Positions 10,214 to 16,983 of a stretch of DNA of 17,245 nt are shown here, piece by piece. Below the pieces are notes generated by a model. It did no database searches and had not been told where the DNA came from. It was given only the letters and a program-made list of their open reading frames with translations. Source of the DNA: CAZYTO01 sp964650405 (lineage in GTDB: Bacteria > Acidobacteriota > Thermoanaerobaculia > Gp7-AA8); the NCBI GenBank assembly GCA_964650405.1, contig CAZYTO010000106.1, forward strand, positions 1 to 17,245, read 5' to 3'. How positions within the stretch are numbered: the stretch's first letter is position 1; each line of letters begins with the position of its first letter. The position numbers and the translations under genes were made by a program.

Positions 10214-10385
10214 CGAAGGCCTCCTGCACGGCAATGAGGGGCGCGTCGCCTTCGACTTCCACGGCGAACCGAAGGATGAAGGGCGAAGGAAGAAGCAGGA
10301 AGGCGCCGCGGCATTCGGCACGCGGTACGCGGTACTGGATGGTCTCGATTTCAGAAGCAGTCGTCACAAAAGCATTCGTTTCCAT
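10206..10385 (-). CDS. Small ORF between argR and argC, unknown, carrying heptad repeats in frame
   Basis: This 59-codon frame starts at an ATG (10385) with a good AGGAG about 9 nt upstream and ends in TAA overlapping the argC start by 8 bases, which is the geometry of a real, coupled gene. The ends (METNAFVTTASEIETIQ and AVEVEGDAPLIAVQEAFDA) look like ordinary protein. The middle (about residues 17-39) is encoded by two adjacent heptad arrays and reads as repeat-derived sequence (YRVPRAECRG followed by a Leu/Pro/Phe-rich stretch). No Arg-codon run suggests a classical attenuation leader. It may be a small arginine-related protein expanded by repeats, or a coupling ORF only. I recognise no family. 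Confidence 0.55.
   Translation of the reverse strand: METNAFVTTASEIETIQYRVPRAECRGAFLLLPSPFILRFAVEVEGDAPLIAVQEAFDA
10268..10336. repeat. Heptad array 5: two repeat families in tandem within the small ORF
   Basis: Plus strand 10268-10302 has five units ending in GAAG/GGAAG (ACCGAAG, GATGAAG, GGCGAAG, GAAGAAG, CAGGAAG). Positions 10309-10336 have four units CGGCATT, CGGCACG, CGGTACG, CGGTACT. In the sense of the operon the second family reads GAATGCC, GCGTGCC, GCGTACC, close to the GAGTGCC units of arrays 3 and 4. Confidence 0.7.
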
Positions 10386-10434
10386 TGGGGTCTCTCCTGG
10401 TGATGCGGGGCAGCGAAACGGGTGTCGCGCGCGC

Positions 10435-10953
10435 CTAGCCGCGCGCGGCGCGACGGGCCGGCGTGAGGCCGGCGATGGTTCGGAAGCGTCTCGCCAGCTC
10501 ATCGGCCGCCTGGGGCGTGGCCATGGCCACGAAGATGCAGTCGTCGCCGCCGATGGTGCCGAAGATCTCGGCATCATCGGTGGCGTCGATGGCGCTCGCC
10601 ACCGGCTGCGCGGCGGCGGGTGGAGTCTTGATGACGACGAGGTTTCCGGCCGCCTCCGCCGAGATGACGGAGTCCCGGACCAGCGCTTCCAGCCGTCCCT
10701 CCCGCAGCTCCCGCGGCGTGAAGGCGGTGACTGGCGAGGCGGAGGTGATGTCGCCCGGCGCCACGTAACCGTTCGGCGTCTTGGCGATCCCCAGCTCCTT
10801 CATGTCGCGGGAGAGCGTCGGCTGCGTAACGCTCCAGCCCCGCTTCTTGAGCAACGCCTGGAGCTCCTCCTGCGAGTGAACGGGCGTCTCCCGGATGATC
10901 CGGGTGATCTCCTCCCGCCTCCGCAAGACATCGCCATGCGCATAAATATTCAT
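10435..10953 (-). CDS. argR: Arginine repressor
   Basis: The protein (172 residues from ATG 10953) has the two ArgR domains. The N-terminal winged helix-turn-helix contains TQPTLSRDMKELGI (about 43-56), with the conserved Ser-Arg of the recognition helix. The C-terminal arginine-binding and trimerisation domain contains the motif GTIGGDD (132-138), close to the usual GTIAGDD. Bound arginine makes ArgR hexamers bind ARG boxes and repress biosynthesis. The family is usually ~150-156 residues, so about ten N-terminal residues are extra; a TTG at codon 10 is an alternative start, though it also lacks a ribosome binding site. It is the first gene of the operon, 49 nt ahead of the small ORF, and its promoter carries ARG-box-like sites, so it should control itself and all genes to argJ. 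Confidence 0.94.
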   Translation of the reverse strand: MNIYAHGDVLRRREEITRIIRETPVHSQEELQALLKKRGWSVTQPTLSRDMKELGIAKTPNGYVAPGDITSASPVTAFTPRELREGRLEALVRDSVISAEAAGNLVVIKTPPAAAQPVASAIDATDDAEIFGTIGGDDCIFVAMATPQAADELARRFRTIAGLTPARRAARG

Positions 10954-10972
10954 CGCCGTGAATTTATATGCA
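10939..10972. promoter_or_regulatory. Pair of ARG-box-like operators over the argR promoter and start
   Basis: Plus-strand 10959-10972 reads TGAATTTATATGCA and 10939-10952 reads CGCATAAATATTCA. Both resemble the ArgR palindrome TGAAT-N4-ATTCA / TGAATAAAAATKCA: the first matches nearly fully, the second has one good half. Their starts are 20 bp apart, the spacing known for the E. coli argR operator. The first box includes the -10 hexamer and the second covers the ATG. Confidence 0.75.
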
Positions 10973-10991
10973 GTCAGACGTGTAAAGTCAA
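10963..10991 (-). promoter_or_regulatory. Sigma-70-type promoter of the arginine operon
   Basis: On the minus strand TTGACT (10986-10991) and TATAAA (10963-10968) are separated by exactly 17 bases, a near-consensus vegetative promoter. The -10 box ends 9 nt before the argR ATG, so the predicted transcript has almost no leader. Confidence 0.8.
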
Positions 10992-11040
10992 GTGGCGGCT
11001 GATACATTCCCGTGAATACGGGCAGAGCGGGAGGCCGGGG

Positions 11041-11096
11041 CTGCTCGCTGATCGCTGTTTGCTGATCGCTGGTGGCTGGTGGCTGGTCGTTGATGC
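11041..11096. repeat. Heptad array 6: eight consecutive units upstream of argR
   Basis: Plus strand: CTGCTCG, CTGATCG, CTGTTTG, CTGATCG, CTGGTGG, CTGGTGG, CTGGTCG, TTGATGC, with no indels. In the sense of argR the units read GATCAGC / CACCAGC, similar to GAACAGC of array 2. It lies about 90-145 bp upstream of the argR start. No clear inverted arm is present. Confidence 0.82.
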
Positions 11097-11228
11097 AGCG
11101 TGGACCACGGAATCAGCGACTCAGCCGCACCGTAACGCCGGTAGCTCCTGGCCCGTCTATCGCTTCGACTACCAACCCTCAGGCCGCGGTCCAGCGCTTG
11201 CAGCAGCCCTATGGATCAGGAGAACCCC

Positions 11229-11387
11229 ATGTCCCGAGCCGAACCGAAAGACGAGCAGAAGCATCCTGAACGGAAGGCCGAGCCCGGACGGCGCGCCGAC
11301 CGGCGCGGCGACCCGCATCCAAGCCAGGCTGAAGGCGACGAACACGACGTCGATGAAGCACTGCGCAGGCAGGACAAGAGATCGTAG
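11229..11387 (+). CDS. Small highly charged hypothetical protein
   Basis: A 52-codon frame starts at an ATG preceded by AGGAG (11218-11222) with a 6-nt spacing and ends in TAG at 11385. An in-frame ATG at 11211 has no ribosome binding site. The product is almost entirely Arg, Lys, Glu, Asp, Gln, His and Pro, with no hydrophobic core, so it should be disordered; its C-terminal half contains DEHDVDEALRR. The frame has no stop over a GC-rich stretch, which is weak evidence by itself. It is the only gene candidate in the 457-bp gap between argR and the MutS-like gene, and it runs convergent to the latter, 23 bp from its stop. Function unknown. Confidence 0.5.
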   Translation: MSRAEPKDEQKHPERKAEPGRRADRRGDPHPSQAEGDEHDVDEALRRQDKRS

Positions 11388-11410
11388 CCCTCACGAGTGC
11401 ATTCATGCGC

Positions 11411-13192
11411 TCATGACTGCTCGGCTCCGATCAACCCCACCGCCCGCATCAGTGCCAGGGCGTTGCTCTTCGTGACGACACCCGGCCGCATGCGGTAGTC
11501 GAAGACGACCTGGTCGCCCTCGAGGTGGTCTTCGAAGTGGACGTTCGCGGCGCGGGGAGCGAGGGCGTCGGCGATGGCGGCCAGGGCGAGGTCGTGGGTG
11601 GTGGCCAGGCCGACCGCTCCCCGCTCCACAAGCCCTCGAATGATGGCCTCGGCACCGATGCGGCGGTCGTGCGAGTTGGTCCCGGCCAGGAGCTCGTCCA
11701 GGAGAAAGAGCAGCGGCGGCCGCATGTTGACAATGTCGCGGATGCGGGTGATCTCGGCGTAGAACCGCGAGGCGCCCTCGGCCAGCGAGTCGTGAATGCG
11801 GATCGACGCGCCGATAGCCATGGGCGCGACGCGCAGCCGCTGCGCGCAGACCGGCGCGCCGGCCAGAGCGAGGATGGCGTTGATCCCGATCGTCCGCAGC
11901 ATGGTCGACTTGCCGCTCATGTTCGAGCCGCTGACGATGAGGAGCCGCAGCTCGCCGCCCAGCGCGACGTCGTTCGCTACCCGCCGGGAGGCGGGAATCA
12001 GCGGATGCGCCGCCGCCGTGGCGTCGAACGTCGCATCCCCGTCGACGATCTCAGGTACGGTGAAATCGGGATGCTCGTAGGCAAACGAGGAGAAGGAGAG
12101 GAGCGCCTCCAGCTCACCCACAGCCTCGATCCAGCGCCCGATGTGCGCGCCCGAGGCCTGACGCCAGCGCTCGATGGCAAAGGCGACGTGGGTCGTCCAG
12201 AGCAGCAGCCCCGCGATCGGCACGAAGAACTGATTGCGGCGCGCGTCGAGCAGCGCTACGAGCCGCCGCAGCCGTTCGATGGTCTGCGAGGCCGGCGCTC
12301 CCGCGCTCGTCAGGGCGTCGTGGAGCTCGGCGAGGCGAGGCGATGTGAAACGCTCCTGCTCCAGCCGTTCCAGCAACGACGCCAGCAACGCCAATGCCGG
12401 CTCGCGCCGCTCCACCGCGCCGATGATGCGGCTGACGCGGGGATGCAGCGCCCGGGTGAACAGGCTCGCTGCGGCCGCGGCTGCAAGAAAGGGCAGGAGC
12501 AGCAGCGGCGACGCCCGCTGGAGAAGCACGAGGGCGGCGAATGGCACGGTAGCGAGCATCAACAGGGTCAGGGCCGCTGCGGCAAGGCGCTCCCCACGGT
12601 TTCCAGCCAGCGGCGGTTCGGCCGCCCACGCCTCCAGGCCCGCGCTCTCGATCTCTCCGGCAACCTCGGCACCGAGAACGGCCAACTCTTCACGGAGCTC
12701 CACGCGGTCGCGCAGCTCACCCACGGCCTCCTGCCGGGCACGCACATCTGCGACCGCCGCCTCTTCCGGATGCAGCAGCCTGCGGGCGATCGCGGCCCGG
12801 CCGGCGGTCGTGGAGGCGATGCAGATCAGCTCGTAGAGCGACCCGCGGCCGAAGAGGTCGAGATCCGCGGCGAACGGATGATGCTCTTCGAGATACTCGC
12901 TCCCGTCTCTCCCCTGCCCCACCCATCCGTCCCCCATCCGCTCGATACCGCGCTCGCAGAAGCGTGCCGCGGCATCGGCGCGGCGGCGGCGGCGAATGAC
13001 CTGCTCGTGGAGGACGACCAACACCACGAAGGCCACAGCGGCACCGACGGCCAGCCAGCCGAGCTTCGCCATGAGCAGCAACGGAATGGCGACGAACGCC
13101 GTGATCCTGGAAATGGAAACGACCCTGTCACGACCCGCCAAGCGCGCCGATTCGGCGCGATGCGCAGCGAGCCGTGTTTCGTAGACGGACAC
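11411..13192 (-). CDS. Membrane-anchored MutS-family ATPase
   Basis: The last ~200 of 593 residues are a MutS-type ABC ATPase domain: Walker A GSNMSGKST (422-430), a conserved SLAEGASRFYAE segment, Walker B LLFLLDE (494-500) followed by LLAGTNSHDR, and the H-loop TTHD (531-534). Ahead of it is a helical region like the MutS lever/clamp domains. The mismatch-recognition domain of true MutS is absent. Hydrophobic segments at about 30-62 and 205-248 predict membrane anchoring, with a possible third at 321-340. It therefore belongs to the MutS-like proteins annotated as DNA mismatch repair proteins but unlikely to do canonical repair; the real role is unknown. The start is GTG (13192), with CATACT 6 nt upstream and no Shine-Dalgarno. 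The plus strand also has a long open frame here, a GC-bias shadow. Confidence 0.9.
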   Translation of the reverse strand: MSVYETRLAAHRAESARLAGRDRVVSISRITAFVAIPLLLMAKLGWLAVGAAVAFVVLVVLHEQVIRRRRRADAAARFCERGIERMGDGWVGQGRDGSEYLEEHHPFAADLDLFGRGSLYELICIASTTAGRAAIARRLLHPEEAAVADVRARQEAVGELRDRVELREELAVLGAEVAGEIESAGLEAWAAEPPLAGNRGERLAAAALTLLMLATVPFAALVLLQRASPLLLLPFLAAAAAASLFTRALHPRVSRIIGAVERREPALALLASLLERLEQERFTSPRLAELHDALTSAGAPASQTIERLRRLVALLDARRNQFFVPIAGLLLWTTHVAFAIERWRQASGAHIGRWIEAVGELEALLSFSSFAYEHPDFTVPEIVDGDATFDATAAAHPLIPASRRVANDVALGGELRLLIVSGSNMSGKSTMLRTIGINAILALAGAPVCAQRLRVAPMAIGASIRIHDSLAEGASRFYAEITRIRDIVNMRPPLLFLLDELLAGTNSHDRRIGAEAIIRGLVERGAVGLATTHDLALAAIADALAPRAANVHFEDHLEGDQVVFDYRMRPGVVTKSNALALMRAVGLIGAEQS

Positions 13193-13409
13193 GCACGGAG
13201 TATGTCATTTCAGGCCAGGGGCAAGAGTCAGGAGAATGCGCTGTCAGGGAAGGCCCGAAGGTCGAAATGCTGAAGGGCCAGTGGCAGCACGGGCTTCCCT
13301 TCCAGCCTTTCAGCCTTCCAGCCTTCATATTCGTCGTGCGATCGGACTGGGTGCAAAGCCGGGCGGGCGTGCAGGGAGAGCTGGCGATGTGCTAAGAGGA
13401 GTGCCGAGC
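13193..13409. other. Divergent intergenic region
   Basis: This 217-bp gap separates the MutS-like gene (minus) and the membrane protein gene (plus). It holds the CATACT hexamer (13199-13204, minus) 6 nt from the GTG, the octad repeat at 13299-13330, and the Shine-Dalgarno of the plus gene (GAGGAG at about 13396-13401). No further gene is visible. Confidence 0.6.
13299..13330. repeat. Octad array 7 in the divergent region
   Basis: Four 8-base units follow one another: CTTCCAGC, CTTTCAGC, CTTCCAGC, CTTCATAT. A partial inverted partner (CTGAAGG) lies ~30 bp upstream at about 13270. The CTTC-type unit recalls array 5 and the element before murA, and as there the array is followed by CATAT. Confidence 0.6.
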
Positions 13410-14426
13410 ATGCTCCCGGCAGATGGACTGATCTCTCCGCGCCTCCGCGTCGCACGGACGGTCGCCGGGTACGGCGCGATTGCGTGCGCGATGCCGTACC
13501 TGGCCTTGAAGATCGTGTGGCTCAGCGGCGGCACGCTCGGCGTCGCCGACCAGCGTCTGATGGGAGAGCCCAGCATGATCGCCCTCAACGCGCTCACGGC
13601 TGGGATGGATCTCGCCGGCATTGCCATCGCCCTCGCCTTCACCCATCGGTGGGGGCTGCGCCTGCCGGCCTGGCTCCTGTTGCCGCCGATCTGGGTGGCT
13701 ACCGGGCTGCTCGCGAAGTTCGTCCTGGCCGTGCCCGGAGCCGCGCTCGTCCGCGCGTTCGGCTCCGGCGCCACGCCCCGCGTCGTGGGCGGCCCCGTCC
13801 TACTCTGGGTGTACCTCGTGGTTTATACCGACTTTGCGGGACTGGGTGTCGGCCTGATGGTCGCCTTTCTGCTCTACGCAACCGTCAGATGGCCGTACGC
13901 GTTGCGCGGTCCCACACAGAGCCTGCCGGCGCAGACCAGTCCGGCATTGTCGCTGCCGCCAGGCGCAACGCACGTCGTCCAGGTACCTCTCGCCGACACT
14001 GCGGCGCTCGCCGCCGGGGCGGTGGGGCTGTTGCACCTCGTGTGGGCGGCCGGCATCCCGCTGGGCCTGAGCGCGCAGGCCATGGCTCGACGAACGACGA
14101 TCGGCGTGCTGCTCGATGGGATCGACGCCGCGATGGCCCTTGCCGCGGCAGCCGGCGTGCTCATGATCGTCCACCGCCTCGGCCGGCGCGTGCCGTTCTG
14201 GCTTCCGTTGACGATGACCTGGATTGGCAGCGGATCGTTGTTCGCCTGGGGCGCCTGGCCGCTGATCAATGTACTGGGTCAGTCCGCACTGATGCGCGAC
14301 CGACCGGGCGGCATGGCCCTGATGGACTTTAGCTTCCTTCTGCAACTGATCGCCGGCCTGACCATCGGACTGGTGATGCTGTTTCTTCTCGCCGAGCGGC
14401 GCGCGGCGACCACTTCAGAAGAGTAG
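13410..14426 (+). CDS. Polytopic membrane protein of unknown function
   Basis: This 338-residue protein is mostly hydrophobic, with about eight predicted membrane segments (near residues 18-38, 55-76, 85-108, 126-156, 195-222, 233-254, 264-285 and 303-328) and a charged C-terminal tail. The N-terminal region contains ALKIVWLSGGTLGVAD just after the first segment, a combination I associate with uncharacterised membrane proteins of actinobacteria, but I cannot name a family. No transporter motif or catalytic cluster is seen. The ATG at 13410 has GGAG 8 nt upstream; a GTG three codons earlier lies too close to it. The gene is divergent from the MutS-like gene and converges on the metallo-hydrolase gene. 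Confidence 0.82.
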   Translation: MLPADGLISPRLRVARTVAGYGAIACAMPYLALKIVWLSGGTLGVADQRLMGEPSMIALNALTAGMDLAGIAIALAFTHRWGLRLPAWLLLPPIWVATGLLAKFVLAVPGAALVRAFGSGATPRVVGGPVLLWVYLVVYTDFAGLGVGLMVAFLLYATVRWPYALRGPTQSLPAQTSPALSLPPGATHVVQVPLADTAALAAGAVGLLHLVWAAGIPLGLSAQAMARRTTIGVLLDGIDAAMALAAAAGVLMIVHRLGRRVPFWLPLTMTWIGSGSLFAWGAWPLINVLGQSALMRDRPGGMALMDFSFLLQLIAGLTIGLVMLFLLAERRAATTSEE

Positions 14427-14449
14427 CAATCGAGGGCGGTTCTCAAGTC

Positions 14450-14485
14450 CCGCTCGCCGCTCGCCCCCTTCCCGCTCGCCACTCA
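14450..14485. repeat. Heptad array 8 between convergent genes
   Basis: CCGCTCG, CCGCTCG, an 8-base spacer, CCGCTCG and CCACTCA on the plus strand; in the sense of the hydrolase gene the units read GAGTGGC / GAGCGGC. The last unit overlaps the hydrolase stop codon (14483-14485). Confidence 0.7.
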
Positions 14486-15319
14486 GAACAACGCCATCTG
14501 CGTGCTGACCGCCTTCGTGTGCGGCCGGGAGGGGCGGCGGCGGACGATGTCGAAGACGCCGGTGGTCTCGAACTGCCGGGCGATGCTCAGCTCGAGCTGG
14601 GTGCCGACGCCGAGGCGGTCGAGTAGGCCGTTGGCCATATCGCGGACGATGGCTTCGTGGTTGTTGCTCCGGGAGAGGTGGGTGAGGCAGAGCGCCTTCA
14701 GGTCGGCGCCGATCATGCGCTGCACGGCCCGCATCGAATCGTCGTTCGAGAGGTGGCCGAAGCGCGACATGATCCGCCGCTTCAGCGACCACGGATACGT
14801 CCCCGTGCGCAGCATGTCGAGGTCATGGTTCGACTCGAAGAAGAGGCCGTCGCACTCCTGGAGGTGGCGCAGCACGGCCGGATCGACGTGCCCGAGATCG
14901 CTGGCGATGCCGACGCGCGTCCCGTCCCGGGCCTCGATGACGAAACAGGCAGGATCGGCGGCATCGTGCACGGTCCGCTGGGCATGGACGCAAAGCTCGC
15001 CGATGGCGAAGGTCGTGTTGTTCGGAAAGACTACGGTGGGCGTCTCGCTGCGGTCGATCGAGCTCGCGTCCAGCGTCCCCTGCGTCAGGTAGATCGGGAT
15101 GCCCCACTTGCGGGCGATGCGCTCCGCGCCGCGGATGTGGTCGTAGTGCTCATGGGTGAGGACGATGGCCTTGACCATGTCGATGCTGCGGCCGACCTGT
15201 TCCAGCCGCCGCCGCGTCTCACGGGGACCGAAACCCGCATCCACCAGGAGAGACTTGCCCGTCCTTTGGAATAAAAAAGAATTGCCGGCCGAGCCGGAGC
15301 AGAAAGGAACCAACAGCAC
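14483..15319 (-). CDS. Metallo-beta-lactamase-fold hydrolase, YycJ/WalJ-like
   Basis: The 278-residue protein starts with the family's SGSAGNSFLF ... LLVDAGFG pattern. The metal-binding HEHYDH is at residues 56-61, with SDLGH and LTHLSRSNN further on. Members are metal-dependent hydrolases; YycJ-like proteins are proposed nucleases, but the substrate of this one is not known. The protein is cytoplasmic, with no signal peptide. The GTG at 15319 is chosen because it aligns with the start of the second partial copy across the gap (15500). There is no Shine-Dalgarno; TGTCCT lies 6 nt upstream and the scaffold gap begins 17 bases beyond the start. Codons near the start include AT-rich ones (TTT TTA) unlike the rest. 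Confidence 0.88.
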   Translation of the reverse strand: MLLVPFCSGSAGNSFLFQRTGKSLLVDAGFGPRETRRRLEQVGRSIDMVKAIVLTHEHYDHIRGAERIARKWGIPIYLTQGTLDASSIDRSETPTVVFPNNTTFAIGELCVHAQRTVHDAADPACFVIEARDGTRVGIASDLGHVDPAVLRHLQECDGLFFESNHDLDMLRTGTYPWSLKRRIMSRFGHLSNDDSMRAVQRMIGADLKALCLTHLSRSNNHEAIVRDMANGLLDRLGVGTQLELSIARQFETTGVFDIVRRRPSRPHTKAVSTQMALF

Positions 15320-15336
15320 CTCACCAGGACAACCGC

Positions 15337-15346
15337 NNNNNNNNNN
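15337..15346. other. Scaffold gap (10 N)
   Basis: Ten Ns. The sequence on both sides encodes the same N-terminal segment of a YycJ-like hydrolase in the same orientation, and a 22-bp string is identical at 15279-15300 and 15460-15481. The true distance across the gap is unknown. Confidence 0.98.
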
Positions 15347-15500
15347 GCCCTCGACGCGGTAGCGTCCGCCGGAATCCGTCTTCGCGCCGCGGCCGTGTTC
15401 CACGGGGACGCAATCCAGTATCCCCCAGGGGAGTTGTGCCGTCGCTTTGAAATTGGAAGGAATTGCCGGCCGAGCCGGAGCCGAGAGGAGCGACGATCAC
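15347..15500 (-). pseudogene. Partial second copy of the metallo-hydrolase 5' end, cut by the gap
   Basis: From a GTG at 15500 (alternative 15506) the minus strand encodes VIVAPLGSGSAGNSFQFQSD, clearly related to the start of the complete hydrolase gene. Further on the conserved LLVDAG reads PLGDTG and RETRRRLE reads RGTRPRRE, and then similarity fades into the gap. TATCCT lies 6 nt before the GTG, as TGTCCT does in the other copy. It could be a tandem paralogue whose body is lost in the gap, a decayed copy, or an error-rich contig end. It is divergent from murA. Confidence 0.6.
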
Positions 15501-15557
15501 CTTCACAGGATACGCTGTCGAAGGCTGAAAAGACTGGAAGGTTCGGGCTCGGACTCC

Positions 15558-15592
15558 CTTCGCCCTTCCATCCTTCGCCCTTCTCATATACT
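15558..15592 (+). promoter_or_regulatory. CTTC heptads and -10-like box before murA
   Basis: CTTCGCC, CTTCCATC, CTTCGCC, CTTCTCA (15558-15586) are followed by TATACT (15587-15592), 8 nt before the ATG. A weak complementary arm (GAAGGCT, GGAAGG) is at about 15519-15542. No Shine-Dalgarno is present, so murA mRNA may be leaderless. No -35 consensus is visible; the repeats occupy its place. Confidence 0.5.
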
Positions 15593-15600
15593 CCCCGCCG

Positions 15601-16944
15601 ATGGAACGTTTCATCGTCGAGGGAGGCAGACGCCTCGAAGGAAGCATCCGCCCCGGCGGGAACAAGAACGCGGCCCTGCCGATCCTGGCGGCGTGTCTCC
15701 TCACCGACGATCCGGTCGTCCTGCGCAATCTGCCGGACATCCAGGACGTGCGGGTGATGCTGGAGATCATGGAGGGCATCGGGGCGACGGTGGAGCGGCT
15801 CGAGCCGAACGTCGTGCGCATCCAGGCCAAGGCCGACGTGTCCTGCAACCCGGACGTGGCGCTGTCGAAGAAGATCCGGGCCTCGATCCTGCTGGCCGGG
15901 CCGCTGCTGGCCCGCTGCGGCGCAGCGAACATCGCCAAGCCGGGCGGCGACGCCATCGGCAGGCGGCGCGTCGACACGCACCTCCTGGCCCTGGAGGCCC
16001 TCGGTGCGCAGATCGAAGTGTCGATGCACGAGTACCGGATGAGCGCGAACTCGCTCATCGGCAAGCGCATGTTCCTCGACGAGGCCTCCGTCACGGCCAC
16101 CGAGAACGCCGTCATGGCCGCCGTACTGGCCCAGGGCGACACGCTCATTTACAACGCCGCGGCCGAGCCGCACGTTCAGGATCTCTGCCGCTTCCTCAAC
16201 CTCCTCGGCGCGCAAATCGAAGGCATCGCCACGAACTCGCTGGTCATTCACGGCGTGGAGTCGCTGCACGGCGGCGAGTTCGACATCCCCAGCGATCACA
16301 TCGAAGTCGGCTCGTACATCGGCCTGGCCGCCGTGACCCGCAGCGAGCTGCTGATCGAAGAAGCAGTCCCACAGCACATGTACGCCGTCCGGCTGATGCT
16401 GGAGAAGCTCGGCATCAAGCTGGAGATCGACGGGAACAACATCCGCGTGCCCCGCGAGCAGGAACTGCGCGTCCGCTACGACATCGGCGCGGCCGTGCCG
16501 AAGATCGACGACGGGCCCTGGCCGCTCTTCCCCGCCGACCTCCTCTCCATCATGGTCATCGTGGCCACCCAGGCCGAGGGCACGGTGATGATCTTCGAGA
16601 AGATGTTCGAGTCCCGCCTCTTCTTCACGGACAAGCTGATCCAGATGGGCGCCCGCATCATCCTCTGCGATCCGCACCGGGCCATCATCGTCGGCGGCAA
16701 CCGCCTCTCCGGCGCGGAGATCTCCAGCCCCGACATCCGGGCCGGCATGGCCCTGCTCCTGGCCGCGCTCTGCGCCAAGGGGGAGAGCGTCATCCACAAC
16801 ATCCACCAGATCGACCGCGGCTACCAGCGCATCCACCAGCCCCCCCATGGCCCCGGAAACCCAGTGCAAATATACAAAACGTTACCCGGATGCAGCCACC
16901 TACCATCCCCAATCTTTTTCTATGAAGCCGTCTCATGCAAGTAG
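15601..16944 (+). CDS. murA: UDP-N-acetylglucosamine 1-carboxyvinyltransferase with Asp at the catalytic Cys position; C-terminus abnormal
   Basis: MurA transfers enolpyruvate from PEP to UDP-GlcNAc, the first committed step of peptidoglycan synthesis. The EPSP-synthase-type fold is clear: PGGNKNAALP with the conserved Lys22, GPLLARCG (100-107), then KPGGDAIGRRRVDTH and, later, PLFPADLLS with the catalytic-base Asp. At residue 117 the loop Cys of E. coli-type MurA (GGCAIG) is Asp (GAC, 15949-15951), as in mycobacteria and chlamydiae, whose enzymes are insensitive to fosfomycin. After IDRGYQRIHQ (residue ~413, base ~16840) the usual short ending is replaced by about 33 unrelated residues, beginning at a run of seven C. 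The true stop is therefore doubtful. The gene is divergent from the partial hydrolase copy. Confidence 0.93.
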   Translation: MERFIVEGGRRLEGSIRPGGNKNAALPILAACLLTDDPVVLRNLPDIQDVRVMLEIMEGIGATVERLEPNVVRIQAKADVSCNPDVALSKKIRASILLAGPLLARCGAANIAKPGGDAIGRRRVDTHLLALEALGAQIEVSMHEYRMSANSLIGKRMFLDEASVTATENAVMAAVLAQGDTLIYNAAAEPHVQDLCRFLNLLGAQIEGIATNSLVIHGVESLHGGEFDIPSDHIEVGSYIGLAAVTRSELLIEEAVPQHMYAVRLMLEKLGIKLEIDGNNIRVPREQELRVRYDIGAAVPKIDDGPWPLFPADLLSIMVIVATQAEGTVMIFEKMFESRLFFTDKLIQMGARIILCDPHRAIIVGGNRLSGAEISSPDIRAGMALLLAALCAKGESVIHNIHQIDRGYQRIHQPPHGPGNPVQIYKTLPGCSHLPSPIFFYEAVSCK

Positions 16945-16983
16945 AGGACCGCAACACATGCCCGATCGCCCATTAACTCACCC

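Noticed and set aside
11009..11022. CCCGT-GAAT-ACGGG perfect inverted repeat upstream of argR as an operator or terminator
   Set aside because: Only 5-bp arms, no U-tract and no match to the ARG box; not enough to claim a site.
11525..13273. Long open frame on the plus strand opposite the MutS-like gene, and similar long antisense frames over the arginine genes
   Set aside because: They lack domains and ribosome binding sites and arise from GC-rich codon usage of the real genes on the minus strand.
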